DNA from: Streptomyces filamentosus
GTDB lineage: Bacteria > Actinomycetota > Actinomycetes > Streptomycetales > Streptomycetaceae
Assembly (NCBI RefSeq): GCF_014654895.1
Contig: NZ_BNBE01000004.1
Span: forward strand, 930,001 to 994,000
Direction: 5' to 3'
DNA length: 64,000 bases
In this document: positions 1-7,811 of the stretch, one piece after another
Layout of the letters: each line of letters opens with the position of its first letter
How positions within the stretch are numbered: position 1 is the stretch's first letter
The notes under the pieces: model-generated
The model's database searches: none
The model's input: only the letters and a program-made list of their open reading frames with translations
What the model was told of the DNA's origin: nothing
Made by a program: the position numbers and the translations under genes

Positions 1-1
1 C

Positions 2-31
2 GACTTCCGCACCACGGCCGCCGCCCCCTGA
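2..31 (+). CDS. 3' end of an upstream gene (partial)
   Basis: The first nine codons in frame 2 read DFRTTAAAP and end at a TGA, and a hairpin follows directly. This is probably the tail of a gene that starts before the window. Nothing can be said about its product. Confidence 0.3.
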   Translation, partial: DFRTTAAAP

Positions 32-32
32 A

Positions 33-51
33 CCGGCGGCCCCGCCGCCGG
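33..51 (+). terminator. Short hairpin after the upstream gene end
   Basis: Arms CCGGCGGC (33-40) and GCCGCCGG (44-51) pair perfectly across a 3-nt loop. There is no T tract, as is usual in Streptomyces. It lies just after a probable stop and before the pyrimidine-rich leader of the next gene. Confidence 0.35.
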
Positions 52-142
52 TCCCGCACCACCCCCCGCACCCCCCTGACTTCCCCACCCCCCTTCCCAT
101 CCGCGCACCATCCCCGCACCATCCCAGAGAAGAGAGCCGACG

Positions 143-1480
143 ATGACCATCTTCCCCGGCCGGCGCAGAGCCGCCCTCGCCCTCGCCCTCTCCGGCGTCC
201 TCGCGCTGACCGCCACCGCCTGCGGTGACGACGGCAGCGGCGGGGCCGGCGGCGGGGGGACGGAGGGATCGGGCAAGGGCAAGATCACCTTCTGGGACAA
301 CAACGGCGGTGTCCGCACCGACGTCTGGAAGGAGATCATCGCCGACTTCGAGAAGGCGAACCCGGACATCGACGTCGAGTACGTCGGCGTCGCCTCCAAG
401 GAGGTGCAGTCCAAGTACGACACCGCCATCCAGGGCGGCGCGCTGCCGGACGTCGGCGGCGTCGGCGCGGCGATGCTCGCCGGGATCGCCGCGCAGGGCG
501 CCCTGGAGCCGCTGGACGAGCGGCTCGAGAAGAGCTCCCTGTTCGGCAAGCTGAACAAGGGCATGGTCGAGTCCGTCAAGGCGGCCGGCGGCCAGGACAA
601 GCTCTTCACCGTCCCGACCTCCGCCAGCAACGGCGTCCTCTACTACCGCACCGACCTCTTCAAGGCGGCGGGCCTCCAGGAGCCGTCGACCTGGTCGGCG
701 TTCTACGCGGCGGCCGACAAGCTCACCCAGAAGGACAAGAACCGCTTCGGCTACACCATCCGCGGCGGCGCGGGCTCCATCGCCCAGGCCCTGGACGCCA
801 TGTACGGCCAGAGCGGCATCACCGAGTTCTGGGACGGCGACAGGACCACGGTCAACGACCCGAAGAACGTGGCCGCGCTGGAGAAGTACGTCTCCCTGTT
901 CAAGAAGAACACCCCGGCCGCCGACGTGAACAACGACTTCACCAAGATGGTCGCGCAGTGGGACAGCGGCGAGATCGGCATGCTGAACCACAACCTCGGC
1001 TCGTACCAGGACCACGTGAAGGCCCTGGGCACCGAGAAGTTCCGCGGCATACCGAACCCGACGCTCGACAACGGCACCCGCGTGATGGTGTCCAACCCGG
1101 TCGACGGCCTCGGCCTCTTCTCCAGCAGCAAGAACAAGGCCGCCGCCTGGAAGTTCATCGAGTTCGCCGCCTCCCACGAGTCCAACTCCAAGTGGAACAA
1201 GTCCGCCGGCGCCATCCCCGCCAACACCGAGGCCGCCGGCGACCCGTGGCTCCAGGAGGCCGAGCCCACCAAGCTCGCCGCCGAGGTCCTCTTCAGCGGC
1301 AAGGCGTCCATCGTCCAGCTGCCGTACTACCTGCCGGACTGGAACACCATCTCCAAGGCCGACAACGAGGCCAACTTCCAGAAGGTGCTGCTCGGTTCGA
1401 TGTCCGCGAAGGACTTCGCCGACGACCTCGCCGAGCAGCTGAACGAGGCCCAGGCCGAGTGGAAGCAGCAGCAGAAGTGA
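143..1480 (+). CDS. Carbohydrate ABC transporter substrate-binding lipoprotein (family 1)
   Basis: This 445-residue protein is a periplasmic-type solute-binding lipoprotein. It captures a sugar, most likely a pectin-derived oligosaccharide, for an ABC importer. The N-terminus has RRR, a hydrophobic stretch and a lipobox-like ATAC with Cys27, followed by an Asp/Gly/Ser-rich linker. The mature part begins KITFWDNNGG, as in family 1 extracellular solute-binding proteins, and family features such as YYRTDLFKAAG and PWLQEAEP follow. The stop overlaps the GTG of the next gene (an esterase) by 4 nt, so the two are translationally coupled. No permease or ATPase gene is adjacent downstream; permeases may lie upstream of the window or be supplied by another system. 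The substrate is inferred from the neighbours. Confidence 0.9.
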   Translation: MTIFPGRRRAALALALSGVLALTATACGDDGSGGAGGGGTEGSGKGKITFWDNNGGVRTDVWKEIIADFEKANPDIDVEYVGVASKEVQSKYDTAIQGGALPDVGGVGAAMLAGIAAQGALEPLDERLEKSSLFGKLNKGMVESVKAAGGQDKLFTVPTSASNGVLYYRTDLFKAAGLQEPSTWSAFYAAADKLTQKDKNRFGYTIRGGAGSIAQALDAMYGQSGITEFWDGDRTTVNDPKNVAALEKYVSLFKKNTPAADVNNDFTKMVAQWDSGEIGMLNHNLGSYQDHVKALGTEKFRGIPNPTLDNGTRVMVSNPVDGLGLFSSSKNKAAAWKFIEFAASHESNSKWNKSAGAIPANTEAAGDPWLQEAEPTKLAAEVLFSGKASIVQLPYYLPDWNTISKADNEANFQKVLLGSMSAKDFADDLAEQLNEAQAEWKQQQK

Positions 1481-2292
1481 GCCTGGGCCGCCGCGAGGCG
1501 GTCGCGGCCGGGGCGGGCCTCGCGCTCGCCCTGGCCGCCCGGCCGGCCGCCGCCCGTGCCGAGGCCCCGGCCTCCCGGCTCCCCCGGACCGTCTTCGTCG
1601 CCGGGGACTCCACCGCCGCGCAGAAGTACGCCGACGCGGCGCCCGAGACCGGCTGGGGCATGGCCCTGCCGTTCTTCCTGCACCGCGGGGTCGCGGTCGC
1701 CAACCACGCGGTCAACGGCCGCTCCACCAAGAGCTTCCTGGACGAGGGCCGACTGGAGCCGATCGCCGCCGCGCTGCGGCCCGGGGACGTGCTGCTCGTC
1801 CAGTTCGGCCACAACGACGCGAAGACCGCCGACCCCGCCCGCTACACCGCACCCCGGGGCGCCTACCAGGACAACCTGCGGGTCTTCGTGGAGACCGCCC
1901 GCGCCCGGGGCGCGCTGCCGGTGATCGCGACCTCCGTCGAACGGCGCCGCTTCGACGCCGCGGGGAACGCCCAGCGCTCGCTCGGCGACTACCCGGCCGC
2001 CGCGCGGGAGGCCGCCGCCCTGTCCGGCGTGCCGCTCCTCGACGTCGAGGCGCTGTCGCTGGCGCTGTGGCAGCGGCTCGGCCCCGAGGCGACGAAGACC
2101 TACTTCAACTGGACCGCGACCGAGCAGGACAACACCCACTTCAACCCGCCCGGTGCGATCGAGGTGGCCCGGATCGTGGCCCGCGAACTGCTCCGCACCC
2201 GGGTCCTCGCGCCGCGCGAGACCCGCCGGCTCGACGACGGCGTCCCCGCCGACCGGATCACCTGGCCCCCGGCCGATCCTTCCGCATCCTGA
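1477..2292 (+). CDS. Rhamnogalacturonan acetylesterase (CE12-like SGNH hydrolase)
   Basis: This secreted 271-residue esterase is predicted to remove acetyl groups from the rhamnogalacturonan backbone of pectin. The GTG start overlaps the stop of the binding-protein gene as GTGA; the open frame extends further upstream but only inside that gene. It has a twin-arginine-like N-terminus (LGRREAVAAGAG) and an Ala-rich signal. SGNH landmarks are GDST with Ser45, GHND at 111-114, and DNTHF with Asp218 and His221, the CE12 arrangement. Its place between a sugar-binding protein and pectate lyase and pectin methylesterase genes fits the role. The family call is firm; the exact acetylated substrate is inferred. 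Confidence 0.85.
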   Translation: MSLGRREAVAAGAGLALALAARPAAARAEAPASRLPRTVFVAGDSTAAQKYADAAPETGWGMALPFFLHRGVAVANHAVNGRSTKSFLDEGRLEPIAAALRPGDVLLVQFGHNDAKTADPARYTAPRGAYQDNLRVFVETARARGALPVIATSVERRRFDAAGNAQRSLGDYPAAAREAAALSGVPLLDVEALSLALWQRLGPEATKTYFNWTATEQDNTHFNPPGAIEVARIVARELLRTRVLAPRETRRLDDGVPADRITWPPADPSAS

Positions 2293-2304
2293 GGAGAACC
2301 GCGC

Positions 2305-3594
2305 GTGAACAGAAGCACGAAGCTGGGAGCGGTGGCCGCCGCCGCCCTCGTCCTCACCGTCACCGCCCCCGCCGCCGGCGCCCACTCCGGGCACCGCCCG
2401 GACCCGGCCCGCGCCACCCTCCCGGCCGGCGACGGCTGGGCCTCCGAGGGAGCCGGCACCACCGGCGGGGCCGCCGCCGACGCCTCCCGCGTCTTCACCG
2501 TCACCACCTGGGCCGAGCTGCGGGCCGCGCTCTCCGTCCCCGGCACCGAGCCGCGCATCGTGAAGGTCGCCGGCACCCTGGACGCCGTCGAGGCCGGCTG
2601 CGCCGCCTTCGAGGCGCCCGGCTACGACTTCCAGCGGTACCTCGCCGACTACGACCCCGCCGTGTGGGGGTACGAGAACGAGGTCAGCGGCCCGCAGGAG
2701 GAGCTGCGCGCCGCCTCGGCCGCCGCGCAGGGCCGGGCCATCAAGGTCAAGGTGCCCGCCAACACCACCCTGGTGGGCGTGGGCCGGGACGCGGCGATCC
2801 TCGGCGGCAGCCTCCAGGTCACCGGCGTCGACAACGTGGTGATCCGCAACCTGAAGCTGGAGAGCCCGCTCGACTGCTTCCCCCAGTGGGACCCGACGGA
2901 CGGCGCCACCGGCGCCTGGAACTCGGAGTACGACAGCCTGGTCGTGTACGGCTCCACCCACGTCTGGGTCGACCACAACACCTTCACCGACGGCCGGTAC
3001 CCGGACAGTTCGCTGCCGGAGTACTACGGCGAGGTGTACCAGCAGCACGACGGCGAGCTGGACGTGGTGCGCGGCGCGGACCTCGTCACCGTCTCGTGGA
3101 ACGTCTTCACCGACCACGACAAGACGCTGATGATCGGCAACAGCGACAGCGCGGGCGCCACCGACCGGGGCAGGCTGCGCGTCACCCTCCACCACAACCT
3201 CTTCGACGGCGTGGTGGAGCGGGCGCCGCGGGTCCGCTTCGGCCAGGTCGACGCGTACAACAACCACTTCGTGGTGCCGGACGCGAACTACGTGTACAGC
3301 CTGGGCATCGGCCAGGAGTCGCAGCTGTACGCCGAGAAGAACGCCTTCACGCTCGGCCCCGGGGTGCCCGCCGGGCAGATCCTGAAGAAGTGGAAGGACG
3401 CGCCCGTCACCACCACCGGCAACCACGTCAACGGGCGCCCGGTCGACCTGCTGGCCGTGCACAACGAGCAGTTCCCGGCGGAGGCGCTGCGCGGCGACGC
3501 GGGCTGGACGCCCGTCCTGCGCACCCGGGTGGACCACCCGCGGGCCGTCCCCGCCCTCGTCGACCACCGCGCCGGCGCCGGCCGGCTGCGCTGA
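2305..3594 (+). CDS. Pectate lyase (PL1)
   Basis: This secreted 429-residue polysaccharide lyase cleaves de-esterified homogalacturonan by beta-elimination. It has a short basic N-terminus and a hydrophobic signal ending near AAGAHS. The right-handed beta-helix signatures are plain: VVIRNLKLE, WVDHNTFTDG, DHDKTLMIGNSD and HHNLFDGVVERAPRVRFG. The PL1 RxPxxR motif is intact (R306-A-P-R-V-R311), so the enzyme should be active. It starts 12 nt after the acetylesterase stop with a GAGGAG ribosome site and forms one transcription run with it. A paralogue lies at 7812-9194. The start at 2305 (GTG) matches the signal peptide. Confidence 0.92.
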   Translation: MNRSTKLGAVAAAALVLTVTAPAAGAHSGHRPDPARATLPAGDGWASEGAGTTGGAAADASRVFTVTTWAELRAALSVPGTEPRIVKVAGTLDAVEAGCAAFEAPGYDFQRYLADYDPAVWGYENEVSGPQEELRAASAAAQGRAIKVKVPANTTLVGVGRDAAILGGSLQVTGVDNVVIRNLKLESPLDCFPQWDPTDGATGAWNSEYDSLVVYGSTHVWVDHNTFTDGRYPDSSLPEYYGEVYQQHDGELDVVRGADLVTVSWNVFTDHDKTLMIGNSDSAGATDRGRLRVTLHHNLFDGVVERAPRVRFGQVDAYNNHFVVPDANYVYSLGIGQESQLYAEKNAFTLGPGVPAGQILKKWKDAPVTTTGNHVNGRPVDLLAVHNEQFPAEALRGDAGWTPVLRTRVDHPRAVPALVDHRAGAGRLR

Positions 3595-3729
3595 CCGACC
3601 CCCGTCCCCGGGCCGGGGCGGAGCGCGGCACCCCGTCCCGTCGCGCCCGCCCCGGCCCGGTCCCTTCCCCCGTTCCCGCTTCCCCTCCCCCTTCCCTTTC
3701 TCTCTTGCGCTCAGCGAAGGAGCATCCGC

Positions 3730-4869
3730 ATGCCCTCGCACCACCCCCGGACGTCCCCCGCCCGCCGCGCACTCCTCGCCGGGGCCGGGGCGGCGCTCGC
3801 CGCCCTCGCCCTGCCGGCCGCCCCCGCGCTGGCCTCCGGCCGCCCGGCCGGACCCTTCGGCCGGTACGGCTCGCCCGCCGCGCGGCTCTCCGCGAGGACG
3901 CTCTACGTCCACCCCGGCGGCCTCGGCGACCACACCTCCGTCCAGGCCGCCGTGAACGCGGCCTCCGGCACCGGCTGGACGCTGGTCCTCGCCCCGGGGA
4001 CGTACCGGGAGACCGTCGTGGTGAGCGCCGCCCGGACCGGCATGACCTGGCTCGGGGCGAGCGGGGACGCCAGGGACGTGGTCGTCGTGTACGACAACGC
4101 GGCGGGCACCCCGAAGCCGGACGGCTCCGGCACGTACGGCACCAGCGGGTCGGCGACGGTCACCCTCCAGGCGGCGGACTTCACCGCCCACGGGGTCACC
4201 TTCGCCAACGACTTCCTCCGCACCGACCTGCCGGGGAACCCGGGCACCCAGGCGGTGGCGCTGAAGGCGCAGGGCGACCGCTCGGCCTTCTTCCACTGCC
4301 GCTTCCTGGGCCACCAGGACACGCTGTACGCGGACTCGACGTCCCTGGCGGCCTTCGCCCGGCAGTACTTCGCGCACTGCCACGTGGAGGGGGACGTGGA
4401 CTTCGTCTTCGGGCGGGCCACGGCGGTCTTCGAGCACTGCCACTTCCGGACCCTGGTCCGCACGGACCTGGCGGGCGCCCCGTACGGCTTCGTCTTCGCG
4501 CCCTCGACGGCCCGCGCCAACCCGTACGGCTTCCTCGCCTCCCGCTGCCGGATCAGCAGCGAGGCGCCGGACGGCTTCTACAAGCTGGCCCGCCCGTGGG
4601 TGCCCGGCTCCGACCCGACGGCGTGGCCGGCGCTGGTCGTCCGGGAGTCCGTCCTGGGGGCGGGGATCGACGCGGCGGCGCCGTACGCGAACATGCGGGC
4701 CGAGCACCCCTGGCAGGACCAGCGCTTCGCCGAGTACCGCAACACGGGCCGGGGCGCGGAGACCCCCGTCCCGGAGAACCGGCCGCAGCTGACCCGCGCG
4801 GGGGCCGCCTCCGTCACCCGGGCCGCCTTCCTGGGCGACTGGACGCCCGTGGACCCCGTCCGCTCCTGA
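3730..4869 (+). CDS. Pectinesterase (pectin methylesterase, CE8)
   Basis: This secreted 379-residue enzyme removes methyl esters from homogalacturonan and so creates substrate for the flanking pectate lyases. The N-terminus (ARRALLAGAGAALAALALP) looks like a Tat signal. CE8 motifs are present: DHTSVQAAVNA, GTYRETVVV, GHQDTLY with an active-site Asp near residue 197, DVDFVFGRA with an Asp near 224, and the substrate-binding Arg in LARPWVPG. The length is normal for the family. A strong AAGGAG site sits just before the ATG. The 135-nt leader is C/T-rich and G-poor. It is probably co-transcribed with the lyase and esterase upstream. Confidence 0.92.
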   Translation: MPSHHPRTSPARRALLAGAGAALAALALPAAPALASGRPAGPFGRYGSPAARLSARTLYVHPGGLGDHTSVQAAVNAASGTGWTLVLAPGTYRETVVVSAARTGMTWLGASGDARDVVVVYDNAAGTPKPDGSGTYGTSGSATVTLQAADFTAHGVTFANDFLRTDLPGNPGTQAVALKAQGDRSAFFHCRFLGHQDTLYADSTSLAAFARQYFAHCHVEGDVDFVFGRATAVFEHCHFRTLVRTDLAGAPYGFVFAPSTARANPYGFLASRCRISSEAPDGFYKLARPWVPGSDPTAWPALVVRESVLGAGIDAAAPYANMRAEHPWQDQRFAEYRNTGRGAETPVPENRPQLTRAGAASVTRAAFLGDWTPVDPVRS

Positions 4870-4925
4870 CCGTCGGTTCAACGGTCAACTGATCATGAAT
4901 CAACTACATTCATGACGAATCCAGC

Positions 4926-4951
4926 GTTTTCGCCCTCGATCCGCCGGTTAG
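4926..4951 (+). promoter_or_regulatory. Possible sigma-B-type promoter of the PRC-barrel gene
   Basis: GTTT at 4926-4929 and GGTTAG at 4946-4951 are separated by 16 nt, close to the GTTT-N14-16-GGGTAT pattern used by Streptomyces sigma-B-group factors. It lies about 40 nt before the ATG of the DUF2382 protein. The match is partial and no start site is known. Confidence 0.25.
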
Positions 4952-4988
4952 TCGCCGGTCGACCGCACCAACGCCTGGAGGGTGAACC

Positions 4989-5861
4989 ATGATCGCCCAG
5001 GAACAGATCCCCACGGTGCTGGACCATCCGGTCTACGACACCGAGGGCAAGAAGATCGGCGACGCCAAGCACGTCTTCCTCGACGACTCCACCGGTCGCC
5101 CCGAGTGGGTCACCGTCCGGACCGGACTCTTCGGCACGAACGAGTCCTTCATCCCGATCAGGGACGCCTCCCTGGTCCAGGACCACCTGGAGGTCCCCTA
5201 TCCCAAGGACCGGGTGAAGGGGGCCCCGCACGTCGACGTCGACAGCGGGGGCCACCTCGACGCGAGCGAGGAGAGGCGCCTGTACGAGTACTACGGCATC
5301 GCCTGGGACGACGCCTGGCAACGGGCGAACCAGCCCGGCGAGGACGGCTGGGCCCACGGCACGGCCGGCACCGCCGGAACCACGGGAACGGCGGGGGCCG
5401 CGGGCACGTCCGGCACCATGGACACGGCGGGCACCGCCGGGATCGCCGGCACCGGACGCACGGCGGGCGCCGCCGACGACGCCATGACCCGGTCCGAGGA
5501 GCAGATGCACGTCGGGACCGAGGAGGTCGAGAGCGGCCACGTCCGGCTGCGCAAGTACGTCGTCACCGAAGACGTCCAGGAGACCGTACCGGTCCGCCAC
5601 GAAGAGGTGCGCGTGGTGCGCGAGCCGATCACGGACGCCAACCGCGACGAGGCCCTGTCCGGCCCCGAGATCACCGAGGCCGAGCACGAGGTGATCCTCC
5701 ACGAGGAGCGCCCGGTGGTCGAGACCCGGGCCGTCCCCGTCGAGCGGGTCCGGCTGGAGACGGAGGAGGTCGTCGAGGAGGAGACGGTCACCGGCCAGGT
5801 GCGCAAGGAGCACATCGAGATCGAGGGGGACGACAACCCCGAGGGACGCGACCGCATGTGA
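4989..5861 (+). CDS. PRC-barrel and DUF2382 (YsnF/AvaK) domain protein
   Basis: This 290-residue, probably cytoplasmic protein has an N-terminal PRC-barrel domain (about 1-105: VLDHPVYDTEGKKIGDAKHV, GRPEWVTVRTG). A low-complexity Gly/Thr/Ala linker follows (about 118-165, repeated AGTAGT-type units), then a DUF2382 domain (about 170-285) with the typical alternation RKYVVTEDVQETVPVRHEEV. Such proteins are common in actinomycetes and are usually linked to stress; the biochemical function is unknown. A GGAGGGT ribosome site precedes the ATG. It sits among pectinase genes but has no evident role in pectin use. A hairpin separates it from the convergent PL4 gene. Confidence 0.88.
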   Translation: MIAQEQIPTVLDHPVYDTEGKKIGDAKHVFLDDSTGRPEWVTVRTGLFGTNESFIPIRDASLVQDHLEVPYPKDRVKGAPHVDVDSGGHLDASEERRLYEYYGIAWDDAWQRANQPGEDGWAHGTAGTAGTTGTAGAAGTSGTMDTAGTAGIAGTGRTAGAADDAMTRSEEQMHVGTEEVESGHVRLRKYVVTEDVQETVPVRHEEVRVVREPITDANRDEALSGPEITEAEHEVILHEERPVVETRAVPVERVRLETEEVVEEETVTGQVRKEHIEIEGDDNPEGRDRM

Positions 5862-5875
5862 CGTCACGTCACCGC

Positions 5876-5900
5876 AGCCGGGCGGCGAGGCCGCCCGGCT
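5876..5900. terminator. Bidirectional terminator between the DUF2382 and PL4 genes
   Basis: Arms AGCCGGGCGGC (5876-5886) and GCCGCCCGGCT (5890-5900) pair perfectly over a 3-nt loop between two convergent stop codons at 5861 and 5931. Confidence 0.6.
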
Positions 5901-5930
5901 CCGGCGCGCCGGGATCCGGGTCCGGGGCGC

Positions 5931-7589
5931 TCAGACCAGGAGGTCGACGCAGTCGAGGGCGGTGCCCGCGCTCAGGAAGCCCGTCCCCGTCGAACCGCTG
6001 ACCACGTTCAGCCGGAGGACGTTGTACTGGGACGGGTCCGTCCGCCACGCGCTCGCGGGGACGCCGTACGTGAAGGTGTGGTTGTTGCCCCGGTACGAGC
6101 CGTTGGTGAGGGAGCGGGTGGGGGGCTGGGCGGGCGGCGACGGGATCGCCGAGACCCAGCCGTCGTTGACGGTGACCTGCGGACGCCCGTTGAGGAAGGC
6201 GGTGGTGACGCCGATCCGCAGCGTGTGCGCGGCGGCGGCCTGGGCGGCGGTGAGCCGGAAGTAGACCAGGAAGCCGTCGTTGACGTCCTTCCAGAGGTAG
6301 CAGGGGACGGCGGCGGAGGGGTCGGCGCCGTCCACGACGACGTTCCCCGTCCAGGCGGCGGCCCGGACGTCGGAGGGGTGGGCGTAGGTCATGAGCCGCG
6401 CGTTCTTGAAGCCGGCGGGGGTGCCGTCCCAGTCGCCGAGCCGCCAGACGGCGGGCGCGGTGCTCGGGTCGCCGGTGATCGTGATCGTGTGCAGGGCGGT
6501 GGCCGCGCCCGCGGTGACGGTCACCTGGGCGGTGTGCACGGCGAGTTCGCCCTTGTAGACGGTGAGCGTGTACGTGCCGGGCAGCATGCCCCGGCAGGAG
6601 TACGCGCCGGTGCCGGCGGCGGCGCGGGTCCAGTACTGGGCGGCGGCGTTGGCGAAGCCGACCGTGTACGGGTGGGCGGGGTCCATGCCCGCCAGGCCGA
6701 CCCCGGCGACGCGCCCGCGCCCGGCGCTCCCGACCCAGCCGGGGATGCCGAGCCCGTCGGCCCAGGAGGTGTCGTGGGCGCCGGGGAAGAGCGCGGGGTC
6801 GGGCGCGGCGCCGTCGGTGAGGGCGAGCACGTACGGCCCCTGGAGCCCGAAGCGCATGGCCTCGGTCTGCGACTGCTCGTAGTGGAGGATCTCGTAGAGG
6901 CCGGCGCCGAGTTCGTTGGAGTGGCGGAGCAGCGAACGGTAGAAGGGGCCGCCGGCCGCCTTCTCGTGGTTGGAGCGGACCATCCAGAGGCCGACCGAGC
7001 CGGTGGTGTACCCGACGTGGTCGTAGTCCATGACGCGGACGCCGGAGTAGTGCTTGGAGCGGGTCTGCCCGTCCGCGCGCCGCCAGACGTCGCCGGCCTC
7101 GATGACCGTGTCGGCGCCCTCGACCCAGGAGTCCGGGCCCTCGTTCGGGAAGACGCCGGGCTTGAGGCGGACGATGAAGCGGGTGGCGGTGAAGGACGTG
7201 TCGGCCTTGTCGGTCCACAGGTAGACGTTGTTGAGGCCGGAGCGGACCGCGTAGTAGTGGCGCAGGGTGCCGTGGACGACGGTGACGAGGACGGTGGGGC
7301 CGGTCTGCGCGAGGGTGACGGTGGAGGCGCCGAGGCCCGACTCGACGTGGGAGTGCTTGCCGCCGTAGCCCTCGTACTCCTTGCCCCGGTAGAGGATCGA
7401 GGTGAGGTCGCCGGTGGCCTTGGAGATCCTGACGACGAGTCCGGCGCCGGTGTCGATCACGTAACTCGTCCCTTCGTCGCTCCAGCCGAAGCCGGCCGCC
7501 GCGGCGGGCGCGGCGGCGGTGGCGGCGAGGGCTCCGGCGGCGACGGCCGCACCGAGGACGGTCCTGCGGCGGACGGGGCGGGTGCTCAT
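5931..7589 (-). CDS. Rhamnogalacturonan lyase (PL4)
   Basis: This secreted 552-residue lyase is predicted to cut the alternating GalA-Rha backbone of rhamnogalacturonan I. It has a Tat-type N-terminus (RRRTVLGAAVAAG). The order is an N-terminal catalytic beta-sandwich (about 35-330, with GKHSHVES, RHYYAVRSGLNNVY and HEKAAGGPFYRSL), a fibronectin-like module (about 335-415, CRGMLPGTYTLTVYKGE) and a C-terminal carbohydrate-binding-like module (about 420-552, VWRLGDWDGTPAGF, YRGNNHTFTYGVP). This three-part layout is that of PL4. The open frame extends to 8378, but the ATG at 7589 gives the signal peptide and follows an AAGGAG site. It is divergent from a PL1 gene, with a GAAACGTTTC palindrome in between. 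Confidence 0.9.
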   Translation of the reverse strand: MSTRPVRRRTVLGAAVAAGALAATAAAPAAAAGFGWSDEGTSYVIDTGAGLVVRISKATGDLTSILYRGKEYEGYGGKHSHVESGLGASTVTLAQTGPTVLVTVVHGTLRHYYAVRSGLNNVYLWTDKADTSFTATRFIVRLKPGVFPNEGPDSWVEGADTVIEAGDVWRRADGQTRSKHYSGVRVMDYDHVGYTTGSVGLWMVRSNHEKAAGGPFYRSLLRHSNELGAGLYEILHYEQSQTEAMRFGLQGPYVLALTDGAAPDPALFPGAHDTSWADGLGIPGWVGSAGRGRVAGVGLAGMDPAHPYTVGFANAAAQYWTRAAAGTGAYSCRGMLPGTYTLTVYKGELAVHTAQVTVTAGAATALHTITITGDPSTAPAVWRLGDWDGTPAGFKNARLMTYAHPSDVRAAAWTGNVVVDGADPSAAVPCYLWKDVNDGFLVYFRLTAAQAAAAHTLRIGVTTAFLNGRPQVTVNDGWVSAIPSPPAQPPTRSLTNGSYRGNNHTFTYGVPASAWRTDPSQYNVLRLNVVSGSTGTGFLSAGTALDCVDLLV

Positions 7590-7669
7590 GGGCGGCTCCT
7601 TCGGTGGGTGCGCGTGGGGGGGGCAGCCGTAGGTCGCCGCGGGGCGGGAAAGGGTTGCCCCCTTCGCTC

Positions 7670-7679
7670 GAAACGTTTC
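7670..7679. promoter_or_regulatory. GAAACGTTTC operator-like palindrome
   Basis: A perfect 10-bp palindrome lies 81 bp before the PL4 ATG, in the region divergent to the PL1 gene. LacI/GalR-type repressors bind this kind of CG-centred site. A near copy, GAACGTTTC, lies at 25682-25690 before the rhamnogalacturonan importer. Confidence 0.45.
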
Positions 7680-7758
7680 AAGAGAGTTTCCCCGGTATTT
7701 GTTATCGATGTTGACTAATGGGGGGCCGGTCCCTACGGTCGACGCAGTTCCATGGAGA

Positions 7759-7766
7759 AAGCGCTT
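7759..7766. promoter_or_regulatory. AAGCGCTT operator-like palindrome before PL1
   Basis: AAGCGCTT within GAGAAAGCGCTTAC lies about 45 bp before the PL1 ATG. The same core occurs before the beta-galactosidase (14774) and twice before the importer gene (25695, 25761). It is probably an operator of the local LacI-type regulator. Confidence 0.5.
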
Positions 7767-7811
7767 ACTATTCTTCGTTCCCCTGCCGGGAGCGAGGAGG
7801 AGGGAGAGCCC

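Noticed and set aside
1327..4881. Very long minus-strand open frame (about 1180 codons)
   Set aside because: It is antisense to the binding-protein tail, CE12, PL1 and CE8 genes; its translation is Arg/Gly/Pro/Val low complexity with no motif. Long shadow frames are normal at this GC content.
4868..4886. Hairpin GACCGT...ACGGTC after the CE8 gene as terminator
   Set aside because: The stem has only six base pairs; too weak to call.
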